From positions 133,314 through 197,313 of the forward strand of contig WBMW01005650.1 in the NCBI GenBank assembly GCA_013396635.1: a stretch of 64,000 bases of DNA, in the 5' to 3' direction. Each line of letters begins with the position of its first letter. Within the stretch, counting starts at the first letter, position 1. A program made the position numbers and the translations under genes. This document shows positions 10,557-24,740 of this stretch, piece after piece. The notes beneath the pieces are model-generated. The model made no database searches. It saw nothing but the letters and a program-made list of their open reading frames with translations, and was not told where the DNA came from. The stretch is from Penelope pileata. Taxonomy: Eukaryota > Chordata > Aves > Galliformes > Cracidae.

Positions 10557-13500
10557 CCTGTGTCCCTCCTGCAGGTGCTGTATGTGGCTGGCCCCTAGCA
10601 CCCCTGCAGTGGGTCATTCTAACCTTGTGGTACTGCCAATTTCCTTGATTTTTATTATTAGAATTGTAATTCTCTTGATTTTGCATCTGTAGAGTGGGTT
10701 TTACCCATGGAAGTTTTTCCTTCTGTTGGGACAAAGAAAGGCTTGCTAGAGCCAAATGAGGTTGGAAAACAAAAGGGGTTTTTAGGTCATTTCTGCTACT
10801 GAGGGTTTCTAGAGAGGATCTGCTCCTTCACATTTTTCCGATGCCAAGAAGCCTCCAAAGTCTCTTCCAAAAAGATGTCCAACTTGCAGTGGGGACATCT
10901 CCATGGAGCCAACACCCCCCTCCTGTCCTGTGCTCTCAGTTCAGTTCAGCTCCATTCATGCATTGGGCTCTCTCTTGCCCTTGGAATGCTCACAGCGTTG
11001 CTGCACCCAACATGCCTGCAAAGCAAACACTCTGATGACGCAGCTTGTGGTCACAAATCCTTCATCACCTTCCTTGTATGACGTGGGGGGAGAGAACAGA
11101 AAACAGTGCAATGACTTCAAATGTTGTTTCATTCACAAGCAGCGTGGAGGAGGAAGAAAAACTGAACTTTTATTTATTGCTCCAGGCTGAACATCTGAGC
11201 TCCCACAACCCTGAGCATGGGCAGCATTAAGCCAGAGGTGCCCGACATTGACCAGGCAGGCCAATGCTCAGACATTGATTTGATCAGTGCTCAGTAAAGA
11301 TGTTCTTCAACCAACATGCACCAGGGCAAATTCTCTCTTTTTAAGCCTGGAAAAATAGTATGAGGATGCCAATGCTGGGCTATAACTTCTGCAAGTATGT
11401 AGCTACTCTTAACATACAGTTCCGTCCTAGAATCCAATGGTTTCAGTGTTTGAAGTTTTTGCACTATCTAACAATGCTGGCTTGTTTATTGCTGGGTTCT
11501 CCAGTGCCTGTGCCACTGACTCAGGATGGGAATTGGAAGAGCTGAGACTGCAGCCACCTACTTTGCTCAGTTTTGCAGCTACCAAATGATTTTTGCCACC
11601 ATTTTTAAAAGATTTGGGTAAAAAAAAAAAAATGCCCTATTCGAATCAGTGGCAACTTTTCCACTGCCTTTTGATTGTGCTGGGATTTAACTCTCCTGTC
11701 TTTTCATCTTTGCTTGAAGTGTGAGAAGCTTTGCTTGGGAGCTTACCAAAGCAAGAAATCAGCCCGACTCTGGAAATACTATTGTTTACTTTAAAGCACA
11801 TTTTGTTTCCATTTTGCTATAAATATAGATGAGGTGAAAATCTGCTGTTGTGTAGGCCCTGCCACTCCAACAGCAGTTTAGCAGAATTTCTCACCTGGTC
11901 TCTCCAGTCCCCAGAAAACTATTCAGGAGATGCTGAACCAATCCTGTAAGGCATCGCATCCCTTTGATGCTTCCACAAATTGTTGGGAGCTTAAAATCAC
12001 TCAGTTTTGGACAATTAGGAAAAAAAAAAAGGCAACAGAATGAAATTTCTGCTCCTCTTACGAACTGATTGGGATGGTGCATCCTGCAAAGCTGGGAAAA
12101 ACAGCACCAAAACTCAAAAGGACGTCCCAGAGCTGTGTTTCCAGCAAGATCCATTTAATTGCAGTGCAGGTCTGCATTGCAATTATTATTGCAACGCATT
12201 TTAGGTGTTTGCTCTGGTGCAAAAGCTTGCCTGGAAGTATTTTGTTTAATGTTTAAATGAGTTAGGAACAAGAAGATGAGTAGGAAAGCATACCGTTAGG
12301 AAAGCAAAAATGGCAAATGGATGTAAGCTGCTTGCACACAGCTTGCTGTGATGTTTTCACAATACCTGAAGTTCTTGTTTATTTGAATTAAAACGTACCT
12401 GACCCTTGGATAAGCAGCACAGCCCTGGGAGAGGCAATGGATGGCTTTGAGCCATGTTTGTGCCCTCCAGCCCGGCTTCCCAGCGCCATGTTGCAGCCCA
12501 CATACTCAATGCTCATCAGAAGTCTCAAGGATTCCCCTGAGATTGTAAAAAGTGCTATTTTGAGGCCATTTCCTTACCCTGATTTGGAAAGGAGTGGTCT
12601 TTCATACCCAAATTCTGCCTTACTGCCCAAGACCTGGAATTGGGGAGTATGCATGTGCTCAACTTGCTGTAAGACTTGTCCCAAAATGGAGAGTTTTCTC
12701 CTGATTTTTAAGGAGAGCCTTCCTCCATGTTTTCAACTTCAACACAAACTCAAAAACCATAAAGAACAACCTGGAATTTCCCAATTTTGGATTTTCTACA
12801 AAAAGCCATGCTTGTTTAAAACCAAGATTGGTGTGAGGAGACCTCATCCCATCCCATGCCTTTTCCCCTTGCCGTAAATGCACGATGCGAAAATGCCATG
12901 CTGGAAGGTGCATACTCGAGGCTCTGTGGACATTTATGTAAAAAGTTATTGTTTACAGATCTGTCAGAGATTTTGCTTTGATGATGTAACATTGGCAAAT
13001 GTCATATATAACTTCTCTGACACTGTTTTTCTAACAAATGGCACTTTCTCCCTGCCTCAACTGGGAAAAAAAAAGGAGTTTGAAAGGACTCTGAACCTCA
13101 AAGCCACTCGAGGTTTGTTCAGCATCTCCCAGATTCGGTTTGATAAAACATCTGACCTCTCACTGCAGAACTTGTCTCCTGGAGAGCTCTGTTGTTATCC
13201 CACTGCTATTGCTCGCAGGAAAAGGTGTCTTTTTATTAAATATTGAGCACAGTTGGTTGAAACTGGAATTAGAAATGAACTCTCTGCTGTATTTCAAGGA
13301 AGGCTGAGGTCTCAGGATTAGCAGAGCTGGCAAGCTAACGCCGTGTGCTTCTCAGGAGGATCTCAAATATCACAAAGAGTGGCTCAGGAGGAGGAAAAAT
13401 ACCAAAGTGGGGTGGGGAAGAAAGGCAACAACACCGACAAATGGCAGAGGGAGGGACTCAGACCCACCACGAGGTTTGGGGAGCTCAATTCCCATCCATA

Positions 13501-13680
13501 TCATGGAAGAATGGGGTGAATTTAGGCAAAACTGGAGCAGGGAAGGAGTCAGAAGAGCTGGAAGGGAAACAATCCAAAAAGAGCAAGCAGGAGGTTTTAT
13601 ATTAGTGTTCAGCACCTCTTATTTTAGAAATAAGGGCTACCGGGAAAAGCAAAGACGTGAAGCTGGAGAAACGAGGGTGC
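10557..13680. other. Unique non-coding DNA
   Basis: No recognisable gene, RNA or mobile element. The open frames, including 12437-12877, show no conserved domain that I can identify. A few A homopolymers (about 11620-11632 and 12020-12030) occur without clear retroposon bodies. Confidence 0.5.
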
Positions 13681-13686
13681 ACTAGT

Positions 13687-13710
13687 TATTAATTATGTGT
13701 ACAATTAATT
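13687..13710. promoter_or_regulatory. Inverted pair of TTAATT/AATTAA homeodomain-type cores
   Basis: TTAATT at 13689-13694 and AATTAA at 13703-13708 face each other across eight bases (ATGTGTAC). Inverted TAAT cores are a common arrangement for homeodomain dimers. The site is short and AT-rich, so chance occurrence in 64 kb is quite possible. Confidence 0.2.
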
Positions 13711-16039
13711 GAGGGCACATGGGATTTGTGCCTTTCACAGCCTTAGGAGGTCACTCGCTGGTGCAGTGAAGCAGGAATGGGCTCATGGTGAGGGAAACCC
13801 TCCCTGGCTGCAGAGCTGCCCACAAAATGCAAACCGAGACCGGGAGGAATTCCTTGGGTTTGACCATCTGAGGCTGGAAATGAACTGTCGACATGTAAGT
13901 ATGCATTAATACAGCCCGCAGAAAAAGCTCTGTCGTGCTGAGCAACTGAGGAGAGCAAGAAAACACCTTGGAGGGCACTTTTTGTTGTGTCAACACAAGC
14001 TGGCTCCGTCTGCAAAGCATCTCCCTTGGATATGGAAAAAACAAAACAACCCTTCCCAAGGTTTCCTCTTCATCAGCCTCAGTGCAAAGTCCCTGTCTGT
14101 ATAAGAAATCTGCTGGATGCTGCCCAAATGCAAACTCACTTGGCTCTGGCAAAAAAACTCAGACCAGCCTCCAATTTTTTTCACCACTCACCTTTGCTAT
14201 CCCTAAAAGCACACTGTGCTTGATTGCTGAACAACTATCTGATTATTCTTTTTAGTTTTCATGACTTGCTCCAGCTCATCGGTCCCAACTAGCGCAATGA
14301 GGTACAAGCATGTGGCTCTGGAGCCAGAGTTGATCTTGAGCTTGGGAGTACGTGCAGACATTGTGCTTTGTCATTTTTATGGGTGATCCTTTGGATTGCC
14401 CATCCCCAGAAGGCGAGGATGGCATCTGCAGTTCAGGGGATTCACACTGAGCTGTGGGACATGCCAATGTGATGCGGATGGGGAATGGGAAACTGGGGAG
14501 AAACAACGGCTGCCATCTGAAATCTCCCCCAAAATGCCACCCCTGGGCTGGCTGCCTCCCAAGCAATACACTCCTTTGAACTTTCTGTGTTTCCAAAGAA
14601 GAGTTTCTCTGTGACAAGTGTTTATTAGTGCTTTCCTGGTGCTCTAGTGAAGGTGCTGGCACTGGAAGGAGAGAAGCAACTTGCTTTCCTCTGCAAGGGG
14701 CCATCGAGAGGTGAGATAATGCTCTTCCCAAAAGTGCGTGCTCACTGCCGCTGGGTCACTGCCAGGAGCGGCCTCCCCGTTCCCTCTGGAGGTGACAACA
14801 ATGCACATGTGTGTCATTTCCTGACCTCTGTGGAAATTACAGGACTGATATTCACCACCAAGAAAATAAAAGAGATTTGGAAAAAGAAGGGCCTCCCCCA
14901 GGAAGGCTCCACCTTCCAGATTGCTTCATGTTGATGTCAAGTGTCTCTTAGCTCCACGGCCGAGGCTGGGTCCTGCTCTGGGGTGAGTCAGCCCTGCTTG
15001 TCCCTGCGGGAGGGGACATCTGACCAACCCCAGGCAGTGGGCTCACATCCTGGCCCTGGACCTCCAGGACTTGTTTCGTATTGTTTTAATGCTTTAAGCT
15101 GTAAAAAATCACAAATACATCAGAATATATCCAGGCAGGGCTGTCTCTCCTGGAGACACCATGTAGACAAGAACCATCCCATACCCATGGGGCTTTTTGC
15201 TCCTGGACCTTCTTCAGTTGGCAGCAAATCAGTTGCACCATTAGGTTGCATCTAATTGTCCCTATCACTATTAGAGGGGTCCAGAGAAAAGGGCACAATG
15301 TGTGGTTGTTTGGGACACTCCTAGAAATTCTCCATGCAGTTGGACCTTGAGGAAAGAGGACTTGAGCCTCTTACACTCCTGCTATCTTGTACCATTGCAT
15401 TTTGGCAAAGAACAGAACAAATGAGTGGCAGGGCTGGATAAACAAGCTTAAGGTAAACATTATCTGCATGTATATCCTGATTTATAATGTACGTGCATCA
15501 GTTAAAAATTTACTCGAATTTACCACAGTGTTTTAAGTAATGTTATTAAGAATGTAACTTCTTAGGAAAACTCAGTCTGTTTTTAGCCCAGACATGCAAT
15601 TAGGGGAATTAGTAACACGATACGTCATCTTCAAGAACACACAGATACAGTGGTCAGAAACCTCATGCAACCCTCTGGAAGGAAATTTTGCTTGCAGCAT
15701 ATGTGAGTGCTCTCTTACAAACCTCCTAATTCTCACCAAGAAATAATGTGACCTCCCCGAACCAGCACACGGCCCACATTGAGTGCACTGAGGATGAAGC
15801 CATGGGCTTAGCATCCTCCTTTTGGGGGAGAAAAGAGGCCAAGGAAGGATCTTTAGAATATTCATGCATGGTGGGGCATGAGGAATCTGCAGATCTGTAA
15901 TTCACAGCCCTCTGCTCGAAGGCATCCAGGTGGGATCCGGGCTCGGGTGATGCTCCTTAGCAGAGATGCCTGCTGAGCTCTGCTGTCCATTTTGGCCTAT
16001 TTCTTTTTCCTACGTGTAAGGGAAATACAAGGTCACAGA
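13711..16039. other. Unique non-coding DNA
   Basis: No gene or repeat recognised. An AT-rich stretch at about 15450-15570 (with TTAAAAATTTACTCGAATTT) resembles the enhancer-like blocks weakly. Confidence 0.45.
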
Positions 16040-16330
16040 CTGAATTAGTGATTGAGCACCTGGTGAAGGGTGGTGGCTGGCCTAAGGAACACCTGTCCCC
16101 CCCTCCATGTGACCAGGAGGGGTGGACCCGGGGTGGGGCTGCCCTGGGCTCCTTTAAGAGCCAGCCACCAAGGGGAAAGGGTCTCTTGTGTGGGACCTGG
16201 CTGTTCCTCATCTTGGTGGGAGGTCACTGTTGTGTAAGTTGAAATCTTTTGTTTACTATCATTAAACCATTTAATACTCTACCTGGGATCACTAGAAATC
16301 TATCTGAAGCAATCTTGCTTCTGCAATTGC
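16040..16330 (+). other. Possible solo-LTR-like segment, weak
   Basis: A GC-rich stretch (CACCTGTCCCCCCCTCC, then GGACCCGGGGTGGGGCTG) is followed by GCTCCTTTAAGAGCC near 16148, which resembles a TATA-like TTTAAG. About 110 bases further on lies CATTAAACCATTTAATAC near 16258, which contains the poly(A)-signal word ATTAAA. This order recalls the U3-R-U5 layout of an LTR. I cannot define TG/CA ends or a target-site duplication, so this may be chance. Confidence 0.15.
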
Positions 16331-19300
16331 ACCACACTATGGGACAGAACCAAGATTCTTAAGGGGAAGAATGGATGGATTTGGAAATTCTTTTAGTCTG
16401 AGGCAGGTCTGAGAGGGAAATCCATTCTTTGGATGGGGTTTGGGTGCACATGACCATGCCACCTCTGGACAGCAGCACCATGATTTGTGTCCTGCTCAGG
16501 GTTCCTGAGCCAGAAGCATAAATCAAACAGCACCTGAGTCCCTAGACTCTACAGAAAACCTTTGTATTTAATCCAATTGCTTAGGGCCAAATGGTGAAAG
16601 AAAAGAGAACTGCCACCATGATGCATCGCATCCCAAAACAGCAGCTCTGCAGCCTCTCCACTCCTTCCCACAGCACCATGACCAGAGCCCTGCCTGCTGC
16701 TGGGATGGTGGAAAATTCCAGAAAAAAAAGCAAAACCTCTCCCTCCCTGCTTCTTTCCGAGAGTTCCAGAAACTCCAGCTGAATTTCACAAATTCAGGCG
16801 GCTTTTGGCCAGTTTGCGTAAGCCAGAGTCCAAATTTTTGGTTGCTGAACCAAGCTTTGACACAAGTTGTTGAGGTTTCTTTATCGCTAGCAACAATCTT
16901 TGCTTTTGTTTTTGTTTTGCTTTAGGCCTGTAGCACCACTGAAAAACAACCTGATCCTACTACGTGATGTGTGTGAGGAAAGGAAAAAAGATTGGGGAGT
17001 GCTCAGTGATAGCTGCAAGTGATAGAGGATCCTGCAAAAATGCTGGAAAATGTGAAAATACCAATGAAGGAGAGGAAAAAAGTGTTCCACAAAGGTTTTC
17101 TTTCTTCCTCTAAGAAATAATGCATTATCTGGAAATCCCACTTTGTAGTTTGGGATTTGTTTCTGTGTTAGTTTCTTTTGGTGACTTACTCTGAATAGAG
17201 AACAACCGCAGAAACTGTACACCAGAGCTACAGCAGTGGGTGGCAAATTTCTCTGTTACCACAAATATCCTTCCATACTTGACGGCCCAGATTGAAAACA
17301 TTTTTTGTTGTTGTTTGTGTAGCTCGTCTTCAATCACTCTCAGTGAGGGTCAGAAACAGTTTAGTTTGATGGCTTTTTGACCAAAAAAAAAAGAATGCTT
17401 TCCTCTTCTCCCTCAAATTCTGTTGTGGCTCATTGCAGTGTTTGAGGATCAGGGCTTCTCCCATCCATGGACCCTCTCTGTCAGCCATGGGACAAATGCA
17501 CCAGCAGCAATGGTCACTTTGTCTGGGATTCCTGCAGGATTTGGGTATCCAAAGATAACACTGGTGTCCCACCTGCCGGCTTGCCTAGGATGGGTGAAGT
17601 GCAAAGTCATCACATTTTTAAACTCTCCCCTGGAGTAATCTCAGCCTTGGGTAGGGCGGAAGCACCTCCCTATCAGGAGGAAGATCCCAATCCCCAAAAA
17701 CCTGTTTGTGCCTCCAGACACGCACAGCCCCACTGATTTAGTGCACGCATACATTTCCGCAGCTGGGATCTCACACTGTAAACTGTGGCAGGGAGAGCTT
17801 CTGCCAGATAATCACGCAGCCCTGATTTGTGCTGGGATTTTTGCAGTGCACAAAAACACCACCTGTCCCCAGGCAGCACAGCCCTATCAGGTCTGCTCAG
17901 CACACGGTGCTGTGTTGTTACCACGAGGCTCCCATGTCATGGAAAGCATCAGGTGCAGATGTGCTTCTGCGCAGTGTTGAGGTTAAGCCTTGTTGCTGTG
18001 GATCACAAAGCCCCAAAAGCAAAAGGTGATGGCTTGAGCTGCAGTCCAGCCCTCAAGTGCCTTAAATTTGGTGATGAGCACGTGGTGAAGTGGAGCTGAG
18101 AGCAAAGCTGCTCCACGGGGAGTAAATGTATGTGGCTGAAGGGGAAGCAGCTTCACGAAGCTTTAGGATGTTGCTTAACTTGGGATTTTCACTGGAGGTG
18201 GATACTTTTTGTAGTTTGTACATTTCTCTTTGTTCAGAGAGGCTATTTTTTTCCTGTCTTCTTTCTGTAGGTTTCATGTTGTGTTCAGAACTGCATTAAA
18301 AACACAAGGGGATGTGTGCTGTCTGCAGCCCTCCCTTGCAGGCTCTCCTACAGGCGATGAGTTTTTGGGGAGAGAGCATCCAGCTTCACAGTGACACTGT
18401 GCAGCCATTCACCCACGTAGTTTCAAGACGTACTGGTCTGATTCTACAGCCATTGTAATTCCTCATCCTTAGTAAAACTCTGGATTTACCCAGCCCACCG
18501 GTGGTCCCGCTGTAGTTACTGAGTCCTGAGATGCTAGGAAGTCAAGTCTGGAGCAATCATTGATTTTTTTTTTAGTGGAAATGATCCCTTCACGGAGCCA
18601 TGGTGGGGATGGGAGCATGGTGTCTCCCCCTGGCCATGACAGCTTTACCAGCAGAACATCCCTGCTTGGTTCAGTAATCCCACTCTACACTTTGCAATAA
18701 CCATGGATGTGATTCTATCCCGTGGAGCAAGGAAAAGGCTGAAATGTTAAGGGCTAGGAGCAGGTTTGTGCACCAAACGACTGAACAACTTGATTTTTCT
18801 GTCTGAATCAACCAGAAAACCTCCTTTGTCTGCAGTAAGTGCAGTGAACCGCCCTTAGGGAAGCATTTCTGTGGGGAAAGACAAGCCCAGTAAGTCCTCC
18901 AGCAGATAAGGCCCTCTTCTCTTCACCTGTTTCTCCTGATTTGGGATCAGCAAGCCCTGTGATGCTCACAATACCATGACTTTGTCCCCAAAGAGATGAT
19001 GTGGAAATCAAAAGCTGCTACCTTCAAACGGGCTTTGCCCTGCTCCATGCTCCGTGTGAAAGGGATGGAGCCTCCTGCACCGTTCCAACGTCAACAATGG
19101 ATTTTGAGGGCTGGAAGCAGGCAGAAACCCACCCAAACAGCCCCAGGCATCCCTGCTCCAGGCGTGGTGCACAGTGCTGGGAGAAGGACGGCATCGTGCT
19201 CTGATGGAGGTGTGGCAGAGCTCCGCTACCTCGCCTGCCAGTGCAGCCTTTTTGTTGTTGTTGTCCATGAGAACACGATGTGTTTATCTAGCTTTGATTT

Positions 19301-20440
19301 TTCTTTTCTTTTGCCTTTTATTTATTTATTTTTTTTGCTTTGTAGCTGAATTAACTGATTATTACTTTCATCTGGTTCCTTCTGAAAGGACAAATGAAGC
19401 CCAAATAATAAAATTGAATGTGAGTGTGTGTATGTATTTATAATTAATAGGTTACATACTGAAAGATGTGGGGTCCCAGAAGAACGTGTAAAGAGAAAAT
19501 GCTCTAAAACTCGATCTTTATTTTGGTTCAACCTCAACAATTTCCTGCAAAGCATGAGGGGTGATATAATACGGGGCAGATCAAACCAAACTTTAATTCT
19601 ATTCTGCTTCTCGTGCCAAATGTCATCCCCTTAAGATGTGCTTTTCTCCATCTGGCGATTTTGGCTTCCCTGTGTTCCCTGTAAGTCTTTGGACCTTTCG
19701 CTAAAATGTTTGCAATATGACTCAGAATAACAAACAAAACACGCAGAACCTTCATTCAGAGGAGCACAATACTGGCAATAAATGGAGCTGGCTCAACTGG
19801 AGGATTTCGTAGAGACCCCATGAAACCCGAAGGAGAGAAATAAATCAGCAACCGATGCTTCTTTTTCTTTTCTTTTTTTTTTTTTAAAGGAAAATCAGAA
19901 CTGTTTCTCAGTACAGTTAGAACTTCTCCAAGTTTTCACCAAAGCAAACAGAAAGCAGGTGCGTGCTGAAAGAATTTTGGCCAGGAATGTGTGGAGAAGT
20001 GCATATGGGTTTTCCCGTGAGCACTCGCAGTTAATGGGCTTAATTTTGCTTTCAGTAATGTTGATGCAAGTTTTGCCATTTCCCTTCAAAGAAGACAGGC
20101 AAGACACCTACAGAGCCACGGTGCTCCTCATGGAACTACAAGAAGTGCAAGGGCAGGTTTCTGGTAGTCCGTGTATTTTAGGGGTTGTCACAATCCCATC
20201 CAAATCCTTTGCTCTGCAGGACGATGTTGTGCTCACTGAGACCTCCCTCAGAAAACAGAGCCTTTTTTGCATTAAAACCCATAAACCTGGAGAGCAGACA
20301 ACAAACGTGGCCTTACTTCCCAGCCATTTTTTTGCTGCTTACTTGCTTTCTGATTTTTGATACAACACTATGTGTTGGCATCTCAGTGGAAGGCAGACAC
20401 GTTTACAGCCCTCCAAACTGTGCTGTGATTTTTCAGCCTC
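16331..20440. other. Unique non-coding DNA
   Basis: No gene, RNA or retroposon that I can support. Isolated donor-like words (TGTAAGT, AGTAAGT) occur near 18834, 18890 and 19681 without a paired acceptor and an open frame. Confidence 0.5.
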
Positions 20441-20454
20441 CTGTGACTTTCTTC

Positions 20455-20500
20455 CTTTGCTCTATAAAAGCCCATTTCCCCATTTTTTTTTGCTTAAGAG
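20455..20500 (+). promoter_or_regulatory. TATA-box-like word, weak
   Basis: CTCTATAAAAGCCC at 20459-20472 matches the TATA consensus well. Sequence about 30 bases downstream shows no clear initiator, CpG island or attached reading frame. Single TATA words are frequent by chance, so this is noted only. Confidence 0.12.
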
Positions 20501-23500
20501 CAGGGTGCCATCACATTGCCACAACTGCCCCAAGGATGCAGGCTGGAAACCAAAGGGAGCGTGGCAGCTCCCGATGATGGATGGCACAGCCTAGGGCAGA
20601 GCCACTGCTCCGTGCCAGCCCTCAGCAGAGCACCTACAGGCTGGGGGCTGCCTGAGCCAACGCGTCCTAAAGCACAGAAATCCCGAGTGCTTAAAGCCTC
20701 CCCTGTCCATGACCATAAAAGTACAGCAATTCCGCGAGCACGGATGCCTTGCACACGCACCTCGAGGAGTTGCCAGTTGGGCGCTTGGCAGCCGATGCCT
20801 GCCACGGGCAGCAGAGCCCATTTGTCACCAAGAAGTGTGTTTAAGCCATGTTTATAGAAGTCCTAATGCCTCCTCCATCCAGCAAATGGGTCTTTCTGCC
20901 ATGGATATGGGAGAGGAAGGATGGAGGGTGGGGATGGAGATGGAGTGGGGCTGCTGCGGTTGGTGGGGTGACATTAGGGGACAGGGGAGCTCTGCAGAAA
21001 TCCCCCTCCTGATGGCTCCCTGCCAGCCAAACCCCCTGCCCTTTGCTGCCTCACCCCACCCATTCCCATGGCCATCCCTCCAGGTGGGCACATCCCTAAT
21101 GCCCCTCCTGTGGCAGATCCCTTCCTTCTGTGGAAGAGCTGGGGAGGAGCTGGCACCCAGCCCCAGCTGGTTTTGGGAAAAACCTGTGAAAAGAGCACAG
21201 CTGAACTGCTCAGAAAGCAGCAAGCAGCCCCACTTTCCTCCCCTCTTATATGGGAGAGCCCTGGGATGTGAGGAAAGAAGAGCAGTGGCTTTATGGTGCT
21301 TTTGAAGGCTTTATTTACCTGAAGGCTTGGAAAACAGCTCTGCAGCACGAGTGATCTCAGCTGTGTGATGAGTTGCAGAGGTTCTGGCCTGCCCAGGTGA
21401 ATGGGGGGCCACATCCTGCAGTGCTGAATTACTGTTTCACCTCTTATGGGCAGCTCAGCACCCGGGTTGGTACCTCCAGCCTCCAAGCAAGGAGCTGACA
21501 GAGCACTGGCGAGCAATAAATTGAGTCAATTTTATCGCTGCTGACATCCAGACTGGTTTGGGAGCACCCATGCGTAACCCAATCCCCTGGGCCAGACCTA
21601 TTCCGCCCCTCCCCTCCTTTACAACTTGTTCTGTTTGATATAATCGGATTATTGGTAATCCCAGAGTTTAACCATGTCTCCATAAAGGCTCATATATCAG
21701 GTGTGTGGGAACTGACACGGACAGCTAAACCATCTTCCTTGCCCGTAAACCTCTGCTATAAATACGAGCAACGTTTAAACACAATGAAACCAGACCAGAT
21801 CTTCAAGCCACAGCTTTAAGCCCTTGGGTGGATGCAGTGGAACTGAACCTTCGCAGGAGTGAATGCCATTTCCCTGGATGCTTTCCCTCCCTGCCTGCTT
21901 ACAGATATGCAGTTATTTACTGTGCTCAATTGCTCTGGCTTTAGGCAGATTTATTGCACCTCATCCTGGTGGATGTGAGCTGTTTTCCTGCAGAGAAATC
22001 AAAGAGAAGGAAAGCAAGCTTCAATCCAACTCCATTGGGAAAGCAAAGGGATGCAGCAAGGTTTACTCACGTGCCACTGCGTGGTGGCTGCTGCTCCTAC
22101 AATATTTGGTTTCAGGGCAAAACTAAGCAGGGAGATGCTGAGAGCTGTTGCAAAGTGATGAAGGGAGAAATGGTGTCAGTGCTTTGGGTGCTGCTGGTGG
22201 GATGCTCCCAGGCAATCCCCAGCTGCTCTGCATCCCGCAGAGGCCTTGTTTGCTCCTTCATTGAATTACAGCCTGCAGAAATCAGATGGATTTTCATTAA
22301 ACGGGGAATCAGGAAGAGGGGGGCAGGGAGGCAGAAACTACTGGGGAAGTTGTAACTGAATCTACAGTTGGCTTGGCCAAGGGATTCACAATCAGGGGGA
22401 TGCTTAGGAGTTTCCAAGCTGATTGAATGCATTTCCTTTCCCCCACACGACACTGTGTAGGGGCTGATTGGGCTCTCAGCGTGCAGCCAAACGCTGCTTC
22501 AAAATGATGATAATGAGGGAGTGTGGAAGAAAAGAAAGTGCCTTACAGAGGGGCTGGGTGAAAAAACATTTCTGGGACAGAGGAATAATTCCTATGATGC
22601 CAACTGATACGGCTGGGGGGAGAAGCAGGTAAACTTTCAGGGCTGTGAGCTCTCTATAGGTGGCTTTTAAACATTACTGGGGTTGGTGCTTCTCTCGCTG
22701 CATCCTGTTCTCATGTTAAAATGCCCAAGCACAGTAGCTGGTCACCCTGAGGGAGGACTCACCTCCCATTACGTCCAGCCTCGATTTCTTCCTGAACGTT
22801 TAATTTCTTCCAGTAATAGGTAGTCATGCATTGCATTTATCATCAGATCCCACTTTTATTCCTGGATGTTGTTCAGATGCGTTTTATATCACTTTGAATT
22901 CTCTTCTTTGGAAAGTCCCCATGGAAGTATCAGCCAAAATGAATAACAACCGGAAACAATAAAATGGAGAAAGATAAAATCAGGAAGAGTAAGCTCTGTT
23001 TATAGACGTGAACAGCTTTTCCAGTAAACCACCAAATAAAGAGGTTCTTCAGACTTGGAAAGTCTGAAAATGGGACAGTTGGAAAAGCAATCGGGCTCGG
23101 AGAAGCTTCAGACTGGGGGAAAAAAATGGAAAAAAAAAAGGAAAGAAAGAGCATGAGTTTTTCTTTTGGGAGTATTTACAGAATAAGAGATAGGACTGAG
23201 TCAAGATGTGCACACCGCAGACGCGGCGTCACCCGCCCCCGGAGCCGAAGCAGAAGGGCGATGCTGGGTGCTCCCGGTGCAGGTTTTCTTCTCTTTGTCT
23301 CTTTCTGAACTTGCAAATGCATTTATATAAAAAGATGAATGAACGTTGCATGGAAGATGTGCAAGAGAGGTGGCTGCAGTAAGAATTAAATATGCTTGAA
23401 TTCGTGTTTTAAAAAGGAAGGAAAAAGAAAGATAGGAGATATGGCAAAATTGGCACCACAAACACCTTCTACTCAAGCTTGTATTTATAAAGGAAATCAG

Positions 23501-24360
23501 CATTAATTGTCCAATCCTTCAACTAATTCCCATTTAATTCACAATTCAGACTATGAGTTGTCATTCTGGCATGAAGGAAGTCACCCCAGTTATCCTTTTT
23601 TTTCTTTATTTGTGTTCTTGACGGTGCCTGTGGGCACTGTGTTGTCCTTGGGGCCAGGAGTGGATGCTGTGAGGGATGGACCTAGGGACGGGATGGGGCC
23701 CAGGAGAAGACCTGCATGAGGCCTGCAATAACATTCAAGGTGGAGTCCAAATTCCAGCCCTTCTCCAGCCCTCTTCTCCACTAGAAACACCCAAGGAGCT
23801 CATGTGCATGCATGCAATTAAGATTTCCACCATGGACTTTTCCCAGCTCCCAGAAAGTGGAGGTGGATGCTCTGCATCTCCGCATTGCCGCAGCCCTTGG
23901 TCTCGCTGCACAGAGCTGAGTGCTCTTTGCTGACAGAAGGAAGAGAGCTGGAGATGATGGGGAGCTCCGTGCTGCCAAAAAGGAAGAGAGGGGGAGATGG
24001 AGGAGAGTAATATGGTGCCAAGGAACACGGCTGGAGCGCGGATGGTGGTGCTGATGGGTTTGACGTGAGCGTAGCTTGGTGAGGATCCAGCTGAGCACAG
24101 GAGTGAATGTGTGCCTGTGCGTGCAAGTAGCTGCTCAAGAAGCTGCTTTTCCCTGCAGGAAGGGGCTCCATGAGCAGTGCTGGCTCAGGATGTTGTCAGG
24201 ATGCTTTACAGGGGGAGTCCTGCAGCAAAAGGAGAAGAGCTGTGGGAACGCATCAGGCTTTTCTCCACCTGACCTTACTAAAAGGAGCACTCACAAAACA
24301 CCCCGTTCTTTGAATTCAAGAACAATTAATGGGTCATTCTTTCCTTAAACAGTGACTTTA
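20501..24360. other. Unique non-coding DNA, partly GC-rich
   Basis: The longest frame, 20709-21305 plus (198 codons), is overlapped by long frames on the other strand and encodes no domain I recognise. GC-rich composition explains these frames. A purine-rich stretch lies near 23115-23150 (A runs with GGAAAGAAAG). No repeat family recognised. Confidence 0.5.
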
Positions 24361-24379
24361 AGCATGGGGAGCACGAGCA

Positions 24380-24740
24380 CACAGGATGCCATTTGCTGGA
24401 CGGGGCCATGCAGTTTGCATTCCGCACTCCTTTGCAGCGTCTTTGCTCACTTCTGCTTCTAATCTAGGATGCTTTGTTTTCCCGACATCGTTTAATCAAA
24501 CTTAGATCTAATCAGTGCCAGAGCATTAATAAGTGCGAGCCCCCGCAATGCTAAGCAGCCGTGCAAAATGTTGGATAACAATAACTTCCCGGGCTGGTCT
24601 TTTTGCATCAGGTCCTGAAATCCCCCAATTACGTTTTGTACCAAGAAATGAGTAATGTTCATTGCAAACTCATGTTAGCGGGACGCATCCAAGCTCCTGC
24701 CTCCCACTCCTGCGATGCATTAAGCACGTGGAAAACAGAG
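24380..24740. promoter_or_regulatory. Candidate conserved non-coding element
   Basis: The unique block carries AT words (TTTAATCAAACTTAGATC, GAGCATTAATAAGTGCGAGC) mixed with CpGs (CCCGACATCG near 24481, AAGCAGCCGTG near 24553, GCGGGACGC near 24678). It has no repeat signature or convincing frame. Enhancer identity is inferred from texture only. Confidence 0.33.

Noticed and set aside
20459..20472. TATA box considered as a promoter
   Set aside because: No initiator, CpG island or downstream gene; kept only as a weak note.
20709..21305. 198-codon plus frame
   Set aside because: Long overlapping frames on the opposite strand, GC-rich context, no recognisable domain and no splice evidence.
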